From: Rhizobium nepotum 39/7
Lineage (GTDB): Bacteria; Pseudomonadota; Alphaproteobacteria; Rhizobiales; Rhizobiaceae
NCBI RefSeq assembly: GCF_000949865.1
Contig: NZ_JWJH01000005.1
Location: forward strand, 186,001-250,000
DNA length: 64,000 nt
Reading direction: 5' to 3'
Each line of letters starts with the position of its first letter. The stretch's first letter is position 1. The notes beneath the pieces were generated by a model. The model was not told the origin of the DNA. It was given only the letters and a program-made list of their open reading frames with translations, and made no database searches. Below, piece after piece: positions 36,097-45,604 of this stretch. A program made the position numbers and the translations under genes.

Positions 36097-36896
36097 TTTG
36101 TACGGAGACAAGCAGCGTTGCCGGCATTTCCTGCGCCAGCGGCCTCGCAGGGCACGAGATGCGCCACAGACGCTCGATCTTCGTATCATTCCGGCCTTGG
36201 GTCGCAAATCCAGCCGACGCCCATCGGCGCGCCGGAAAGACCCTTTACGGGCGTGTCGACCAACCAGCATCTCAACCGATTCGTCCGCGCATTGCCTGAA
36301 CGCAAAAAACGCCCAGCCGGAATCCCTCCGCTATAAGCGGCGGCAGGTGCCAAAAATTTGGGAGAACAAGGCGGTCGGCCAACGATGTGATCACGGCACG
36401 AGGAACCGATTCGGACATCGTCAGCCGACCGACCCCACGATCCAGGAGATGCGGCGGACCTGAGCATCATGGGGCATTCGAACTACGCAATACCAGCCCC
36501 TGACGAGCGAAATCACGGCGGTGTCAGCCGCCATCATTCCATCATCGCAAGACGGAAAACCGCCGGAAGAACTGTTATTCTCAATAGGGATTGTGCGCAG
36601 AAGTAAAATAAAAATCAACAAATTCTTAAGCCAGAAATACATAACCTGGGAAATATGGTTAAATATACAAAGCTGGCACAATATAGTTCCGCGAAAGATT
36701 GAACTCAGCGTATTATTCAACTTGAGCTTTATTAGACCATCCTGATTTCACCCTTTCATTGCAAGGGGATAAAATACAGGCAAGGTCAGGGACTTATAGC
36801 TTCTCCCGGTCCAGCTCTTCACATGATCGTCGCTACTGCGGAAAATCCGAAAAAGACGGTGCTGATTTTCAACGTTACGCGCCAGCAGAGCCGTTG
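36097..36896. other. Long convergent gap with an AT-rich island, no gene supported
   Basis: About 800 bp between rpmG (plus) and pleD (minus) hold no convincing coding sequence. ORFs of up to 137 codons occur on both strands but have poor protein composition and no motif. From roughly 36580 to 36790 the DNA is strongly AT-rich (for example AAGTAAAATAAAAATCAAC), unlike the GC-rich surroundings. A perfect CCGCT-ata-AGCGG hairpin lies at 36327-36339. It may be a decayed insert or a regulatory region; I cannot decide. Confidence 0.5.
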
Positions 36897-38267
36897 TCAG
36901 GCGGCTGCCGCCACGACGCGGTTGCGACCGGTGTGTTTCGCCTCGTAGAGCGCCTTGTCGGCCTGCTTCAAAAGCTCGTCCGGCGCGCCGAAAGCGCCAT
37001 TGCTGGTGGCAATGCCGAGCGAGGCCGTGATGCTCAATTCGCGATCGATGGAGCGAACGTAAAACGGCTTGTCCTCGATGATCGCCCTCAGGCGTTCGGC
37101 AACGCCTGCTGCAACCTCTATCGATGTATCAGGCATGACGACGACGAATTCCTCGCCGCCGTAACGGCAGGCAAGATCGGCGCCCCGCACCGTGCTGCGG
37201 ATGCGTGCTGCGAATTCCCGCAGCACTTCGTCGCCAACGTCGTGACCATAGGTATCGTTGACCAGCTTGAAGCGGTCTATATCGGTCATGCAAATGGAAA
37301 TCGGGCGGCCACGGACGGCGGCACGGTCGAAAAGTATCTTCAGGTGATTGTCGAGATAACGGCGATTGTTGAGACCCGTCAGCCCGTCGACGATGGCAAG
37401 CTCCATCGTGTGCTGGAGATTGAGCCGCAGATGCTCGTTATAGCGCTTGCGCCTGATCTGCGTCAGGGACCGGGCGACCAGTTCGTTGGGATCGATCGGG
37501 CGAAGAATGTAATCGTTCACGCCAAGATCGAGCGCACGCGCCACCATGTCGTCCGCCCCCTGCTCCGCCACCAGAAGCAGCGGCAGGAAGCGGGTGCGCT
37601 CCAGCGAGCGAAGCTGCGAACACAATCTCAGCGGATCGTAGTCCTCGAAATTGGAATTGACGATGACGAGTTCGAACGGGTTGCTCGCAGCCTTGAGCAG
37701 GGCCGCCTGTGGCTCGGTGACGGCATCCACCTCGGCAACCGGCTTCAGTGCCCTGATGATGCGCTCCTGCGAGCTGGCGCGGCCATCCGCGACCAGAACA
37801 CGGCCAGGCGTCTGCATGAGGCCGTCGCTGCGCAACATCTCCTCGATGCCGATCTCCCGCGCGGTTTCGGCCCGCAGCCGCAATTCGTCACTGACGGCCT
37901 TGAGACGCACGAGGCTTTTGACACGGGCGATCAGTTGCAGGTCGTTGACCGGCTTGGTCAGAAAATCGTCCGCGCCGGCTTTCAGGCCGCGGACGCGGTC
38001 GGACGGCTGATCAAGAGCGGTGACCATGACGACAGGAATATGTGCCGTTTTCGAATTGGCCTTCAACCGTTCGCAGACCTCAAAACCGTCCATGCCCGGC
38101 ATCATGATGTCGAGCAGAATGATATCGACCTGCTCCTCGTCGCAGATCGCCAGCGCCTTGAAACCGTCTTCGGCAGTGACGACGTCGAAATATTCCGCCA
38201 CGAGCCGGGCTTCGAGAAGCTTCACGTTTGCGGGTATATCGTCAACAACCAGAACTCTCGCCGTCAT
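36897..38267 (-). CDS. pleD: Response regulator and diguanylate cyclase PleD
   Basis: Makes cyclic di-GMP on phosphorylation and drives cell-cycle-linked surface changes. The 456-residue protein has the PleD layout: REC1 (1-120) with phospho-acceptor D53 in LLDIMMPG and the acidic pair D9-D10; a second adaptor REC (about 155-270) whose Asp position is altered; then the GGDEF domain (about 290-456) with active-site GGEEF and the inhibitory I-site RGAD five residues upstream. It lies 18 nt downstream of divK on the same strand, the conserved divK-pleD operon. No terminator was recognised after it. Confidence 0.97.
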   Translation of the reverse strand: MTARVLVVDDIPANVKLLEARLVAEYFDVVTAEDGFKALAICDEEQVDIILLDIMMPGMDGFEVCERLKANSKTAHIPVVMVTALDQPSDRVRGLKAGADDFLTKPVNDLQLIARVKSLVRLKAVSDELRLRAETAREIGIEEMLRSDGLMQTPGRVLVADGRASSQERIIRALKPVAEVDAVTEPQAALLKAASNPFELVIVNSNFEDYDPLRLCSQLRSLERTRFLPLLLVAEQGADDMVARALDLGVNDYILRPIDPNELVARSLTQIRRKRYNEHLRLNLQHTMELAIVDGLTGLNNRRYLDNHLKILFDRAAVRGRPISICMTDIDRFKLVNDTYGHDVGDEVLREFAARIRSTVRGADLACRYGGEEFVVVMPDTSIEVAAGVAERLRAIIEDKPFYVRSIDRELSITASLGIATSNGAFGAPDELLKQADKALYEAKHTGRNRVVAAAA

Positions 38268-38285
38268 AACCGTTCCCCAACCGCC

Positions 38286-38657
38286 TTAGGCATCGCCAAG
38301 ATAAGTCTTGATGATTTCGATGAATTTCGGAACGGATATCGGTTTTGAGACATAGGCCTCGCACCCACCCTGACGAATACGCTCCTCATCGCCCTTCATG
38401 GCAAAGGCAGTGACCGCGATGACCGGGATGACATGCAGCTCGTCATCCTCCTTCAGCCACTTCGTCACCTCCAGCCCGGACACCTCCGGCAGCTGAATAT
38501 CCATGAGAATGAGGTCTGGGCGGTGCTTGCGGGCCAGGTCCAGCGCTTCCATGCCGTTGCGCGTCTGAATCGTCGTATAACCAGACGCCTCGATCAGGTC
38601 GCGAAAGAGCTTCATGTTCAGCTCGTTGTCTTCGACTATCATGACCTGTTTGGGCAT
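38286..38657 (-). CDS. divK: Single-domain response regulator DivK
   Basis: A 123-residue stand-alone receiver domain that takes phosphate from DivJ/PleC-type kinases and controls the CtrA pathway. Acidic pocket E9-D10, phospho-acceptor D53 ([13 protein letters not shown]), and Lys in VSKPIS are intact. No output domain. First gene of divK-pleD. CTATAT at about 38697-38702 on the minus strand could be its -10 element, in the 131-bp region shared with the divergent DUF3572 gene. Confidence 0.97.
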   Translation of the reverse strand: MPKQVMIVEDNELNMKLFRDLIEASGYTTIQTRNGMEALDLARKHRPDLILMDIQLPEVSGLEVTKWLKEDDELHVIPVIAVTAFAMKGDEERIRQGGCEAYVSKPISVPKFIEIIKTYLGDA

Positions 38658-38788
38658 GGTGAGCAGTCCCCGTTTCGCTTTGAAACCTTCATCCAGACAT
38701 ATAGGTTGTCAGAGAACCGATTCCATCGTCCATTTGTTGCGCAAGGCTAGAGCGATTTGGTTTCAAAATAGGTAACTTCGGAAGAGAA

Positions 38789-39097
38789 ATGCTGCGAGAT
38801 ACAAAAAACAAAGGCAATGCCGGAAAAGATCCGCAAGAAACGGCGGCGGCCATACTTGGCTGGCTGGCAAACGAGCCGGAAATGTTGGCGCGTTTTCTGG
38901 CACTGAGCGGATTGCAGGCCAATATGCTGCGCCAGGCCGCCCACGATCCCGGTTTTCTGGCGGGGCTCACCGATTTTCTGATGAGCCACGAGCCCGACCT
39001 CATGGCCTTCTGCACGGCGACGGAAACATCGCCCGAAACAGTGGCCGCCGCCTGGCACCATTTTTCCGGCCCAGGGCTGGATTCCGGTGAGTATTGA
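38789..39097 (+). CDS. DUF3572 protein
   Basis: A 102-residue helical protein of the alphaproteobacterial DUF3572 family: QETAAAILGWLANEPEMLARFLALSG near the N-terminus and LTDFLMSHEPDLMAFC after it. Function unknown. It diverges from divK over 131 bp and is followed by dinB 71 nt later on the same strand. This context is conserved in rhizobia as I remember it. Confidence 0.87.
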   Translation: MLRDTKNKGNAGKDPQETAAAILGWLANEPEMLARFLALSGLQANMLRQAAHDPGFLAGLTDFLMSHEPDLMAFCTATETSPETVAAAWHHFSGPGLDSGEY

Positions 39098-39168
39098 CCC
39101 GGTGAGCCACTTGAGCCGCAGTCTCCACCGGAGTATGGTCGGCGACGTTCTGGTTTTGTTTTCAGCCC

Positions 39169-40452
39169 ATGCCCACGTCGCACCACTATGATCCCGGTTT
39201 TTGCCGCGACTGCCTGGCCGGCCAGCCAGCGGGCATGAGGCGTTGCCGCGCCTGCGGCAGTCCGCGCCTCGTCTATCATGACGAACTCTACGATCTCAGC
39301 ATCGCCCATATCGATTGCGACGCCTTTTACGCCTCCGTTGAAAAACGGGACAACCCCGAACTTGCCGACAAGCCTGTGATCATCGGCGGTGGAAAGCGCG
39401 GCGTGGTTTCGACCGCCTGTTACATTGCCCGCATTCAGGGCGTGCGCTCCGCCATGCCGATGTTCAAGGCGCTGGAGGCCTGCCCGGATGCGGTGGTCAT
39501 CAAGCCGGATATGGAAAAATACAGCCGCGTCGGGCGACAGATCAGAACCATGATGCAGGATTTGACGCCGCTCGTGCAGCCGCTTTCCATTGACGAGGCG
39601 TTTCTCGATCTCTCCGGAACCGAGAGGCTGCATCACGATCCCCCGGCCCGGGTGCTGGCGAAATTCATCAAGCGGGTGGAAAAAGAGGTGGGTGTGACCG
39701 TCTCGGCCGGGCTGTCCTACTGCAAGTTTCTGGCCAAGGTCGCATCCGATCTGCAAAAACCACGCGGGTTTTCGGTGGTCGGCGAAGCGGAGGCGCTTTC
39801 CTTTCTGGCGGCGCGGCCTGTCACGACCATATGGGGCGTTGGAAAGGCCTTTGCGGCAACGCTGGAGGCGGATGGCATCCGCATGGTCGCGCAGTTGCAG
39901 GAAATGGAGGAAGGCGACCTGATGCGCCGTTATGGCGTGATGGGACAACGGCTGTTCCGGCTTTCGCGCGGCATCGACGAGCGGCATGTGCACAATAACG
40001 ACCCGGTAAAAAGCGTGTCTTCCGAGACCACCTTCTTCAACGATATTTCCCGGCATGAGGATCTCGTGCCGATCCTGCGGTCGCTTTCCGAAAAAGTTGC
40101 CTGGCGGCTGAAGAAAAGCGGTATTTCCGGCCAGACCGTGGTGCTGAAAATGAAGACGTCCGATTTCAAGCTCCGCACCCGCAACCGCAAGCTGGATGAC
40201 CCCACCCAGCTTGCCGACCGGATATTCCGCACCGGTCTTTCGCTGCTAGACAAGGAAACAGACGGCACCAAATTCCGCCTGATCGGCATCGGTGTCAGCG
40301 ATCTGCACGATGCGGGCCTTGCCGATCCTCCCGATCTCGTCGACAGGCAGGCGGAACGGCGGGCAGCGGCGGAAGCGGCGATGGACAAGCTGCGCGACAA
40401 GTTCGGCAAGGGCAGCGTCGAGACCGGCTACACTTTCGGCACGCGCAAATAG
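39169..40452 (+). CDS. dinB: DNA polymerase IV with N-terminal four-Cys extension
   Basis: A Y-family translesion polymerase of 427 residues. The catalytic motifs are [19 protein letters not shown] (Asp metal ligands, starting near residue 47) and [12 protein letters not shown], with the helix-hairpin-helix region around [17 protein letters not shown]. The first 45 residues are an extension absent from E. coli Pol IV with C12-x2-C15-x10-C26-x2-C29, a likely zinc ribbon. The C-terminal little-finger domain is complete. No imuB/dnaE2 cassette is adjacent. Start ATG 39169. Confidence 0.95.
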   Translation: MPTSHHYDPGFCRDCLAGQPAGMRRCRACGSPRLVYHDELYDLSIAHIDCDAFYASVEKRDNPELADKPVIIGGGKRGVVSTACYIARIQGVRSAMPMFKALEACPDAVVIKPDMEKYSRVGRQIRTMMQDLTPLVQPLSIDEAFLDLSGTERLHHDPPARVLAKFIKRVEKEVGVTVSAGLSYCKFLAKVASDLQKPRGFSVVGEAEALSFLAARPVTTIWGVGKAFAATLEADGIRMVAQLQEMEEGDLMRRYGVMGQRLFRLSRGIDERHVHNNDPVKSVSSETTFFNDISRHEDLVPILRSLSEKVAWRLKKSGISGQTVVLKMKTSDFKLRTRNRKLDDPTQLADRIFRTGLSLLDKETDGTKFRLIGIGVSDLHDAGLADPPDLVDRQAERRAAAEAAMDKLRDKFGKGSVETGYTFGTRK

Positions 40453-40615
40453 CGGCCCTCCCGCGCGCAAACGACGGGAGAACCTCACCTGCAACACCCC
40501 TCCCATATTTTAGCACTTACACAAATTAGTGATGCGGCATCTGCCCCATCCTTAAACTTCATTAAACTTCGCGTGGTTGAGTAAACGAAGTTTTGTGCAT
40601 GTGGTGTATTGCGTC

Positions 40616-41854
40616 ATGTCTCTTCGCTTCCGTCTTCTGACCGGCATGCTGTCGGCCAGCATTCTTGCCTTTCCGGCGCTTGCCGCCGACAACAAGTCCC
40701 TGCAGATCGTCGTTTCGAAAAGCGATCAGTCGCTGGCCCTTTATGAAAACGGCGAGATCATTGCTACATCCAAGGTCTCCACCGGCAAGGCCGGGCACGA
40801 GACGCCGAGCGGCATTTTTTCGATTCTGGAAAAGCGCAAATACCACGAGTCGAACATCTATTCGGCCGCTCCCATGCCTTTCATGCAGCGGCTGACATGG
40901 TCCGGCATCGCGCTGCACGAAGGCAAGGTGCCGAATTATCCCGCCTCGCACGGTTGTGTGCGCCTGCCCCCGAAATTCGCGCAATCGCTGTTCCGCGATA
41001 CACAATACGGCGTGCATGTCATCATCACCGACCGGCCGGTTTCGCTGCGCTTCATAGAGCATCCGGCGCTGTTTGAGCCACGCGACGATGTCGATGACGG
41101 CAAGCTGCTTCTGTCCGATGTCGAGTTGCGCCCTGCGACCTTCGATGCCGCGTTGGGCACGGTCGAGGTCGCCGTCAACGAAAAGACGCAATCCATCAGG
41201 CCGATGGCCAAGAGCAAGGAACCCTCCCCCTTGCGTATTCTCATTACGCGACGCGGTGAACGGGAAAAGGTCATGGACATCCAGGCCGTGCTGACCCGCC
41301 TCGGCTTCGATGCCGGATCACCGGACGGCTATGCCGGGGAGATGACGATCAGCGCCATCAATGGTTTCAAGCGCTGGAAAGGGCTGAAAACCACCGGACC
41401 GCTTCTGACCGACGCCTTCGTGACCGCACTTTATGCTTCTGCCGGCGAAGATCATCCGCCAAACGGCCAGATCATGGTGCGTCAGGATTTCAAGCCGCTG
41501 TTCGAGGCTGCGATCAACATCAGGGATCCCGAGGTCGCGCTCGGAACCCATTTCTTCGAGGCCGTTTCCGTGGACCGTACAAAGGGGACCGCCGAATGGA
41601 ACGGTGTGACCCTGGAAAATCATCTGCCGACGGCCGCCCGCAAGCGGCTTGGCATCACCGTTGCCGAGGCTCCCGGCAGCTTCGACCAGCTGAGCGCCGT
41701 ACTCGGTCGCCTCGAAATACCAGCGGAGATACGCGCCCGCATCGAACAGGAGCTTTCAACCGGCAGCTCGATCACCGTCTCCGACCTTAGTCACCAGATG
41801 GAGACAGGCGCGGGAACGGACTTCATTACCGTGACGAAGGAAGGGCCGGTTTGA
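40616..41854 (+). CDS. L,D-transpeptidase (YkuD) with peptidoglycan-binding domain
   Basis: A 412-residue secreted enzyme. Residues 1-22 form a signal peptide (LLTGMLSASILAFPALA, cleavage after ALA). The YkuD catalytic domain follows (about 27-140) with the active-site motif ASHGCVRLP; the nucleophile is C114 and the His is H112. A peptidoglycan-binding type 1 domain comes at about residues 220-275 (IQAVLTRLGFDAGSPDGYAGEMTISAINGFKRWKGL). The last 130 residues are unassigned. It probably crosslinks peptidoglycan 3-3 or attaches proteins to it, important in polar-growing rhizobia. Start at ATG 40616; the frame extends to 40577. Confidence 0.92.
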   Translation: MSLRFRLLTGMLSASILAFPALAADNKSLQIVVSKSDQSLALYENGEIIATSKVSTGKAGHETPSGIFSILEKRKYHESNIYSAAPMPFMQRLTWSGIALHEGKVPNYPASHGCVRLPPKFAQSLFRDTQYGVHVIITDRPVSLRFIEHPALFEPRDDVDDGKLLLSDVELRPATFDAALGTVEVAVNEKTQSIRPMAKSKEPSPLRILITRRGEREKVMDIQAVLTRLGFDAGSPDGYAGEMTISAINGFKRWKGLKTTGPLLTDAFVTALYASAGEDHPPNGQIMVRQDFKPLFEAAINIRDPEVALGTHFFEAVSVDRTKGTAEWNGVTLENHLPTAARKRLGITVAEAPGSFDQLSAVLGRLEIPAEIRARIEQELSTGSSITVSDLSHQMETGAGTDFITVTKEGPV

Positions 41855-41905
41855 ATGGCGGACTATTCCCGCTTTTCCCCGCAACACACCCACACCATAC
41901 GTGAC

Positions 41906-41989
41906 GTCATCCTCGGGCTTGTTCCGAGGATCTGCTGACGTATTGCCAATCGATCGGTTGCAGATGCTCGGGACAGGCCCGAGCATGAC
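41906..41989. repeat. Paired-hairpin palindromic repeat with compensatory changes
   Basis: Two 30-nt arms (41906-41935 and 41960-41989) are inverted copies that match at 26 of 30 positions. Each arm is itself a hairpin: ATCCTCGG/CCGAGGAT in the first and ATGCTCGG/CCGAGCAT in the second. The C-to-G difference on one side is matched by the complementary change on the other side, so the stems are kept while the sequence changed. It lies between the converging L,D-transpeptidase gene and dnaE. It fits the rhizobial class of palindromic mosaic elements. Confidence 0.85.
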
Positions 41990-42028
41990 GGAGAGGCTTT
42001 CGACCTTTGTCGTTCCCCTCCCAGAACC

Positions 42029-45000
42029 TCACACCATTTCGACATCGACAACGCCGGGGGCGGAGCGAAGTGCTGCGGCTATTTCCGGTGATATGCGGTA
42101 TTTCTCCGTCAGTTCCACTTCGATCTCGCGGCTGCCCTCATCCTTGATGACGATGAAATAGACCGAACCGTCACCTTTCGTGTTGAGGTGGCGGGCAACG
42201 GCTTTCAGCGGGCCGGAATCGCGCACATAAACCCTGAGCGCCTTCTGCATCTGCACGGATTTCTCCTCCAGCGATTGCGCCGTCTGGATGCGAAGGCCAA
42301 TGCCTTCCGGGCGTTCTTCCGCCTGCACGGTGATAACAAGCGATTTACCCACCTCGAGCAGATCGCGGAACTGGGCGAGCCCTTCGGAAAACAGCACCGC
42401 TTCATATTGGCCGGAGGCATCGGAGAAAGTGACGATGCCCATCTTGTTGCCGGTGCGGGTCTTGCGTTCCTGTTTGCCGGTAACGGTGCCGGCCAGACGT
42501 CCGGCGGTCGCACCCTGTTTTACCGCCGCTGAAAAATCAGCGAAATTCTGCACCCGCAACTTTTCCAATACGGGGCGATAGGTATCGAGCGGATGGGCGG
42601 TGAGGTAAAAACCGAGCACCTGATATTCGCGCAGCAGCTTCTCCGAGGCGAGCCAGGTCTGGAAGGCCGGCAGGACGAGTTTTTCCGGACCGCTTGCGCC
42701 GCCGGAGCCGAACATATCCGACTGGCCGGTGACGCGGCTTTCCTGCGCACGCTGTGAATAACCAATGATACGGTCCAGCCCGCCGATCATCTCGGAGCGG
42801 TCACGGCCGAAACAATCGAAAGCGCCGGCATTGATGAGGCTTTCCAGCACACGCCGGTTGATCTGCTTCGGATCGATCCGCAGGCAGAAATCCTCAAGGC
42901 TGGTGAACGGCTTGCCATCGCGCACGGTAACGATGTGTTCGACCGCGCCCTCGCCCACGCCCTTGATGGCGGCCAGCGAATAATAGATGCGGTTTTCGCC
43001 CGTCTCGAACTGGCGGAAGGAAGTCTGCACCGAAGGTGCGACGACCTCGATGCCGAGACGCCCGGCATCCTGGCGGAAATCGTTGAGTTTTTCCGTATTC
43101 GCCATATCGAGCGTCATGGAGGCCGCCAGGAACTCCACCGGATAATGCGCCTTCATATAGGCGGTCTGATAGGAAACGATGGCGTAAGCGGCGGCATGGC
43201 TCTTGTTGAAGCCGTAATTGGCGAATTTCGCCAGAAGGTCGAAGATGGTGTTGGCCTGCGGCTTCGACACGCCGTTCTTGATGGCGCCGTCAACGAAACG
43301 CTCGCGCTGCTGGTCCATCTCCTCCTTGATCTTCTTGCCCATGGCGCGGCGCAGAAGATCGGCTTCGCCGAGCGAATAACCTGACAGAACCTGGGCGATC
43401 TGCATCACCTGTTCCTGATAGACGATAACGCCCTGCGTCTCCTTCAAGAGATGGTCGATGGTGGGATGGATCGACTCCAGCTCCTCCTCGCCATGTTTGC
43501 GGGCATTATAGACCGGGATATTCTCCATCGGACCCGGGCGATAAAGCGCCACCAGCGCGATGATGTCCTCGATGCAGTCCGGGCGCATGCCGATCAGCGC
43601 CTTGCGCATGCCCGCACTTTCCACCTGGAACACGCCGATGGTCTCGCCGCGCGACAACATCTCGTAGGTCTTGGCGTCTTCCAGCGGGATTGCGGCGAGA
43701 TCGACCTTGATGCCGCGCTTGGCCACGAAATCGACCGCCACCTTCAGCACCGTCAGCGTCTTCAGGCCGAGAAAGTCGAATTTGACGAGGCCGGCGCTTT
43801 CCACCCACTTCATGTTGAACTGGGTGACCGGCATATCGGAGCGCGGATCGCGATACATCGGCACCAGCTTCGACAGCGGCCGGTCACCGATGACGATACC
43901 GGCGGCGTGGGTGGATGCGTGCCTGTAAAGCCCCTCGATCTTCTGGGCGATATCCAGCAGCCGGGCGACGACCGGTTCCTTGTCCGCCTCCTCCTGCAAG
44001 CGCGGCTCTTCCTCGATCGCTTTCGACAGCGGCGTCGGATTGGCCGGGTTGTTGGGCACCAGCTTGCAGATCTTGTCCACCTGCCCATAGGGCATTTCCA
44101 GCACGCGGCCGACGTCGCGCAAGGCAGCGCGCGCCTGCAACGAACCGAAGGTGATGATCTGCGCCACCTGCTCGCGGCCATATTTGCGCTGCACGTAGCG
44201 GATCACCTCTTCACGGCGGTCCTGGCAGAAGTCGATATCGAAGTCCGGCATCGACACGCGTTCAGGATTGAGAAAACGTTCGAACAGCAGCGAGAAGCGC
44301 AGGGGATCGACATCGGTGATGGTCAGCGCATAGGCGACGAGCGAGCCTGCGCCCGAACCGCGGCCGGGGCCAACCGGAATATCCTGGAGCTTGGCCCATT
44401 TGATGAAGTCGGCAACGATCAGGAAATAACCGGGGAAACCCATGCGTTCGATGACGCCGAGTTCGAAATCCAGCCTGTCGCGATATTCCTGCTCGATGTA
44501 GCCCGGCGCCATGCCGAGGGCCGCAAGGCGATGATCGAGACCCTCGACGGCCTGACGGCGAAGCTCCTCGGCCTCTGCCCGCTGCGCCGCCTCCGGATCG
44601 TCGCTCGCACCGGTGAAACGCGGCAGGATCGGTCCGCGCTTCTTCAGCACAAAGGAGCAGCGCAACGCAATCTCGATGGTGTTTTCCAGCGCCTCGGGAA
44701 TGTCGGCAAACAGCGCCGTCATCTCCTCACGGCTTTTCATATAATGATCGGGCGTCAGCCGGAACCGGCTGTCATCGGAAACGATGGCGTTATGCGCAAC
44801 CGCCATCAATGCATCATGCGCCTCGTAATCGGCCTTCGAAGGGAAAAACGCCTCATTGGTGGCGACGAGCGGAATATCGTGCTCATAGGCAAGCCCGATC
44901 ATACGCCGCTCATGGGTGCGGTCATAACCGGACTGGCGCTGCAATTCGATATAGAGCCTGTCACCGAAGAGTGATTTCAGCGCCAGCAGGCGTTGTTTCG

Positions 45001-45529
45001 CCTGGGATGCGTGCCCTTCCTTAAGAGCCATATCCACCGGACCGCCCGAGGCGCCTGTCAGCGCGATCAGCCCGGCATTGGAGGCTTCCTCCAGCCATGC
45101 GCGGGTAATATGCACGGACTGGCCACCGCTCTCGCCGTCCAGATAGGCGCGGCTGATCAGGTCCACCAGCCGCTCATAACCTGCGGCGTCGGCGGCCAGA
45201 AGCACGATGGCTGGAAGTTTGGCGAGATGGCTGTTGTGGTTGCGGCGGTCATCCGCCGCATCCTGCATGTCGATAGACACCTGACAGCCGATGATCGGCT
45301 GCAAGCCCTCGTCGCGCGCTTTTTCGGAAAATTCCAGCGCGACGAAAAGATTATTGGTATCGGCAATGGCAATGGCCGGCTGGCCATCCCCAACAGCCTT
45401 GGACATGATTTTCTTGAGGGGCAATGCCCCCTCAAGCAGGGAGTAAGCGGAATGAACCCGCAGATGGACGAAACCGGGCGTTTTCAGCGTTTCGTCAGAG
45501 TTTTCTCCACGCACAACCGTATCGCCCAT
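42029..45529 (-). CDS. dnaE: DNA polymerase III alpha subunit
   Basis: The replicative polymerase subunit. It has 1166 residues: an N-terminal PHP domain (FVHLRVHSAYSLLEGALPL), the palm with catalytic carboxylates in PDFDIDF (D431, D433), GPGRGSGAGSLVAYAL, the thumb/finger regions (YQEQVMQIAQVLSGYSLGEADLLRRAMGKK), a C-terminal HhH region (INAGAFDCF) and an OB-fold domain. It is the standard DnaE1 rather than the DnaE2 mutasome form, judging from length and the PHP His residues. The next gene on this strand, upstream, is a tiny membrane ORF. Confidence 0.97.
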   Translation of the reverse strand: MGDTVVRGENSDETLKTPGFVHLRVHSAYSLLEGALPLKKIMSKAVGDGQPAIAIADTNNLFVALEFSEKARDEGLQPIIGCQVSIDMQDAADDRRNHNSHLAKLPAIVLLAADAAGYERLVDLISRAYLDGESGGQSVHITRAWLEEASNAGLIALTGASGGPVDMALKEGHASQAKQRLLALKSLFGDRLYIELQRQSGYDRTHERRMIGLAYEHDIPLVATNEAFFPSKADYEAHDALMAVAHNAIVSDDSRFRLTPDHYMKSREEMTALFADIPEALENTIEIALRCSFVLKKRGPILPRFTGASDDPEAAQRAEAEELRRQAVEGLDHRLAALGMAPGYIEQEYRDRLDFELGVIERMGFPGYFLIVADFIKWAKLQDIPVGPGRGSGAGSLVAYALTITDVDPLRFSLLFERFLNPERVSMPDFDIDFCQDRREEVIRYVQRKYGREQVAQIITFGSLQARAALRDVGRVLEMPYGQVDKICKLVPNNPANPTPLSKAIEEEPRLQEEADKEPVVARLLDIAQKIEGLYRHASTHAAGIVIGDRPLSKLVPMYRDPRSDMPVTQFNMKWVESAGLVKFDFLGLKTLTVLKVAVDFVAKRGIKVDLAAIPLEDAKTYEMLSRGETIGVFQVESAGMRKALIGMRPDCIEDIIALVALYRPGPMENIPVYNARKHGEEELESIHPTIDHLLKETQGVIVYQEQVMQIAQVLSGYSLGEADLLRRAMGKKIKEEMDQQRERFVDGAIKNGVSKPQANTIFDLLAKFANYGFNKSHAAAYAIVSYQTAYMKAHYPVEFLAASMTLDMANTEKLNDFRQDAGRLGIEVVAPSVQTSFRQFETGENRIYYSLAAIKGVGEGAVEHIVTVRDGKPFTSLEDFCLRIDPKQINRRVLESLINAGAFDCFGRDRSEMIGGLDRIIGYSQRAQESRVTGQSDMFGSGGASGPEKLVLPAFQTWLASEKLLREYQVLGFYLTAHPLDTYRPVLEKLRVQNFADFSAAVKQGATAGRLAGTVTGKQERKTRTGNKMGIVTFSDASGQYEAVLFSEGLAQFRDLLEVGKSLVITVQAEERPEGIGLRIQTAQSLEEKSVQMQKALRVYVRDSGPLKAVARHLNTKGDGSVYFIVIKDEGSREIEVELTEKYRISPEIAAALRSAPGVVDVEMV

Positions 45530-45604
45530 ATCATCGTCCTGTCATTCTGAATCGAGGGGGCGATTTTCCGATTTCCGGCCTTCAAAGTCCACCGCCTTGC
45601 GGCG

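Noticed and set aside
36421..36720. 99-codon minus-strand ORF in the AT-rich gap, with a hydrophobic start
   Set aside because: No plausible RBS, a switch from AT-rich to GC-rich codon use in mid-frame, and no domain-like sequence; kept only as part of the unexplained gap.
36759..38348. 529-codon ORF antisense to pleD and divK
   Set aside because: The pleD and divK frames have intact receiver and GGDEF motifs; the antisense frame is compositionally a shadow.
43451..44974. 507-codon ORF antisense to dnaE
   Set aside because: Lies wholly within dnaE, whose catalytic motif is intact on the minus strand; the translation is His/Arg/Asp-rich without a domain.
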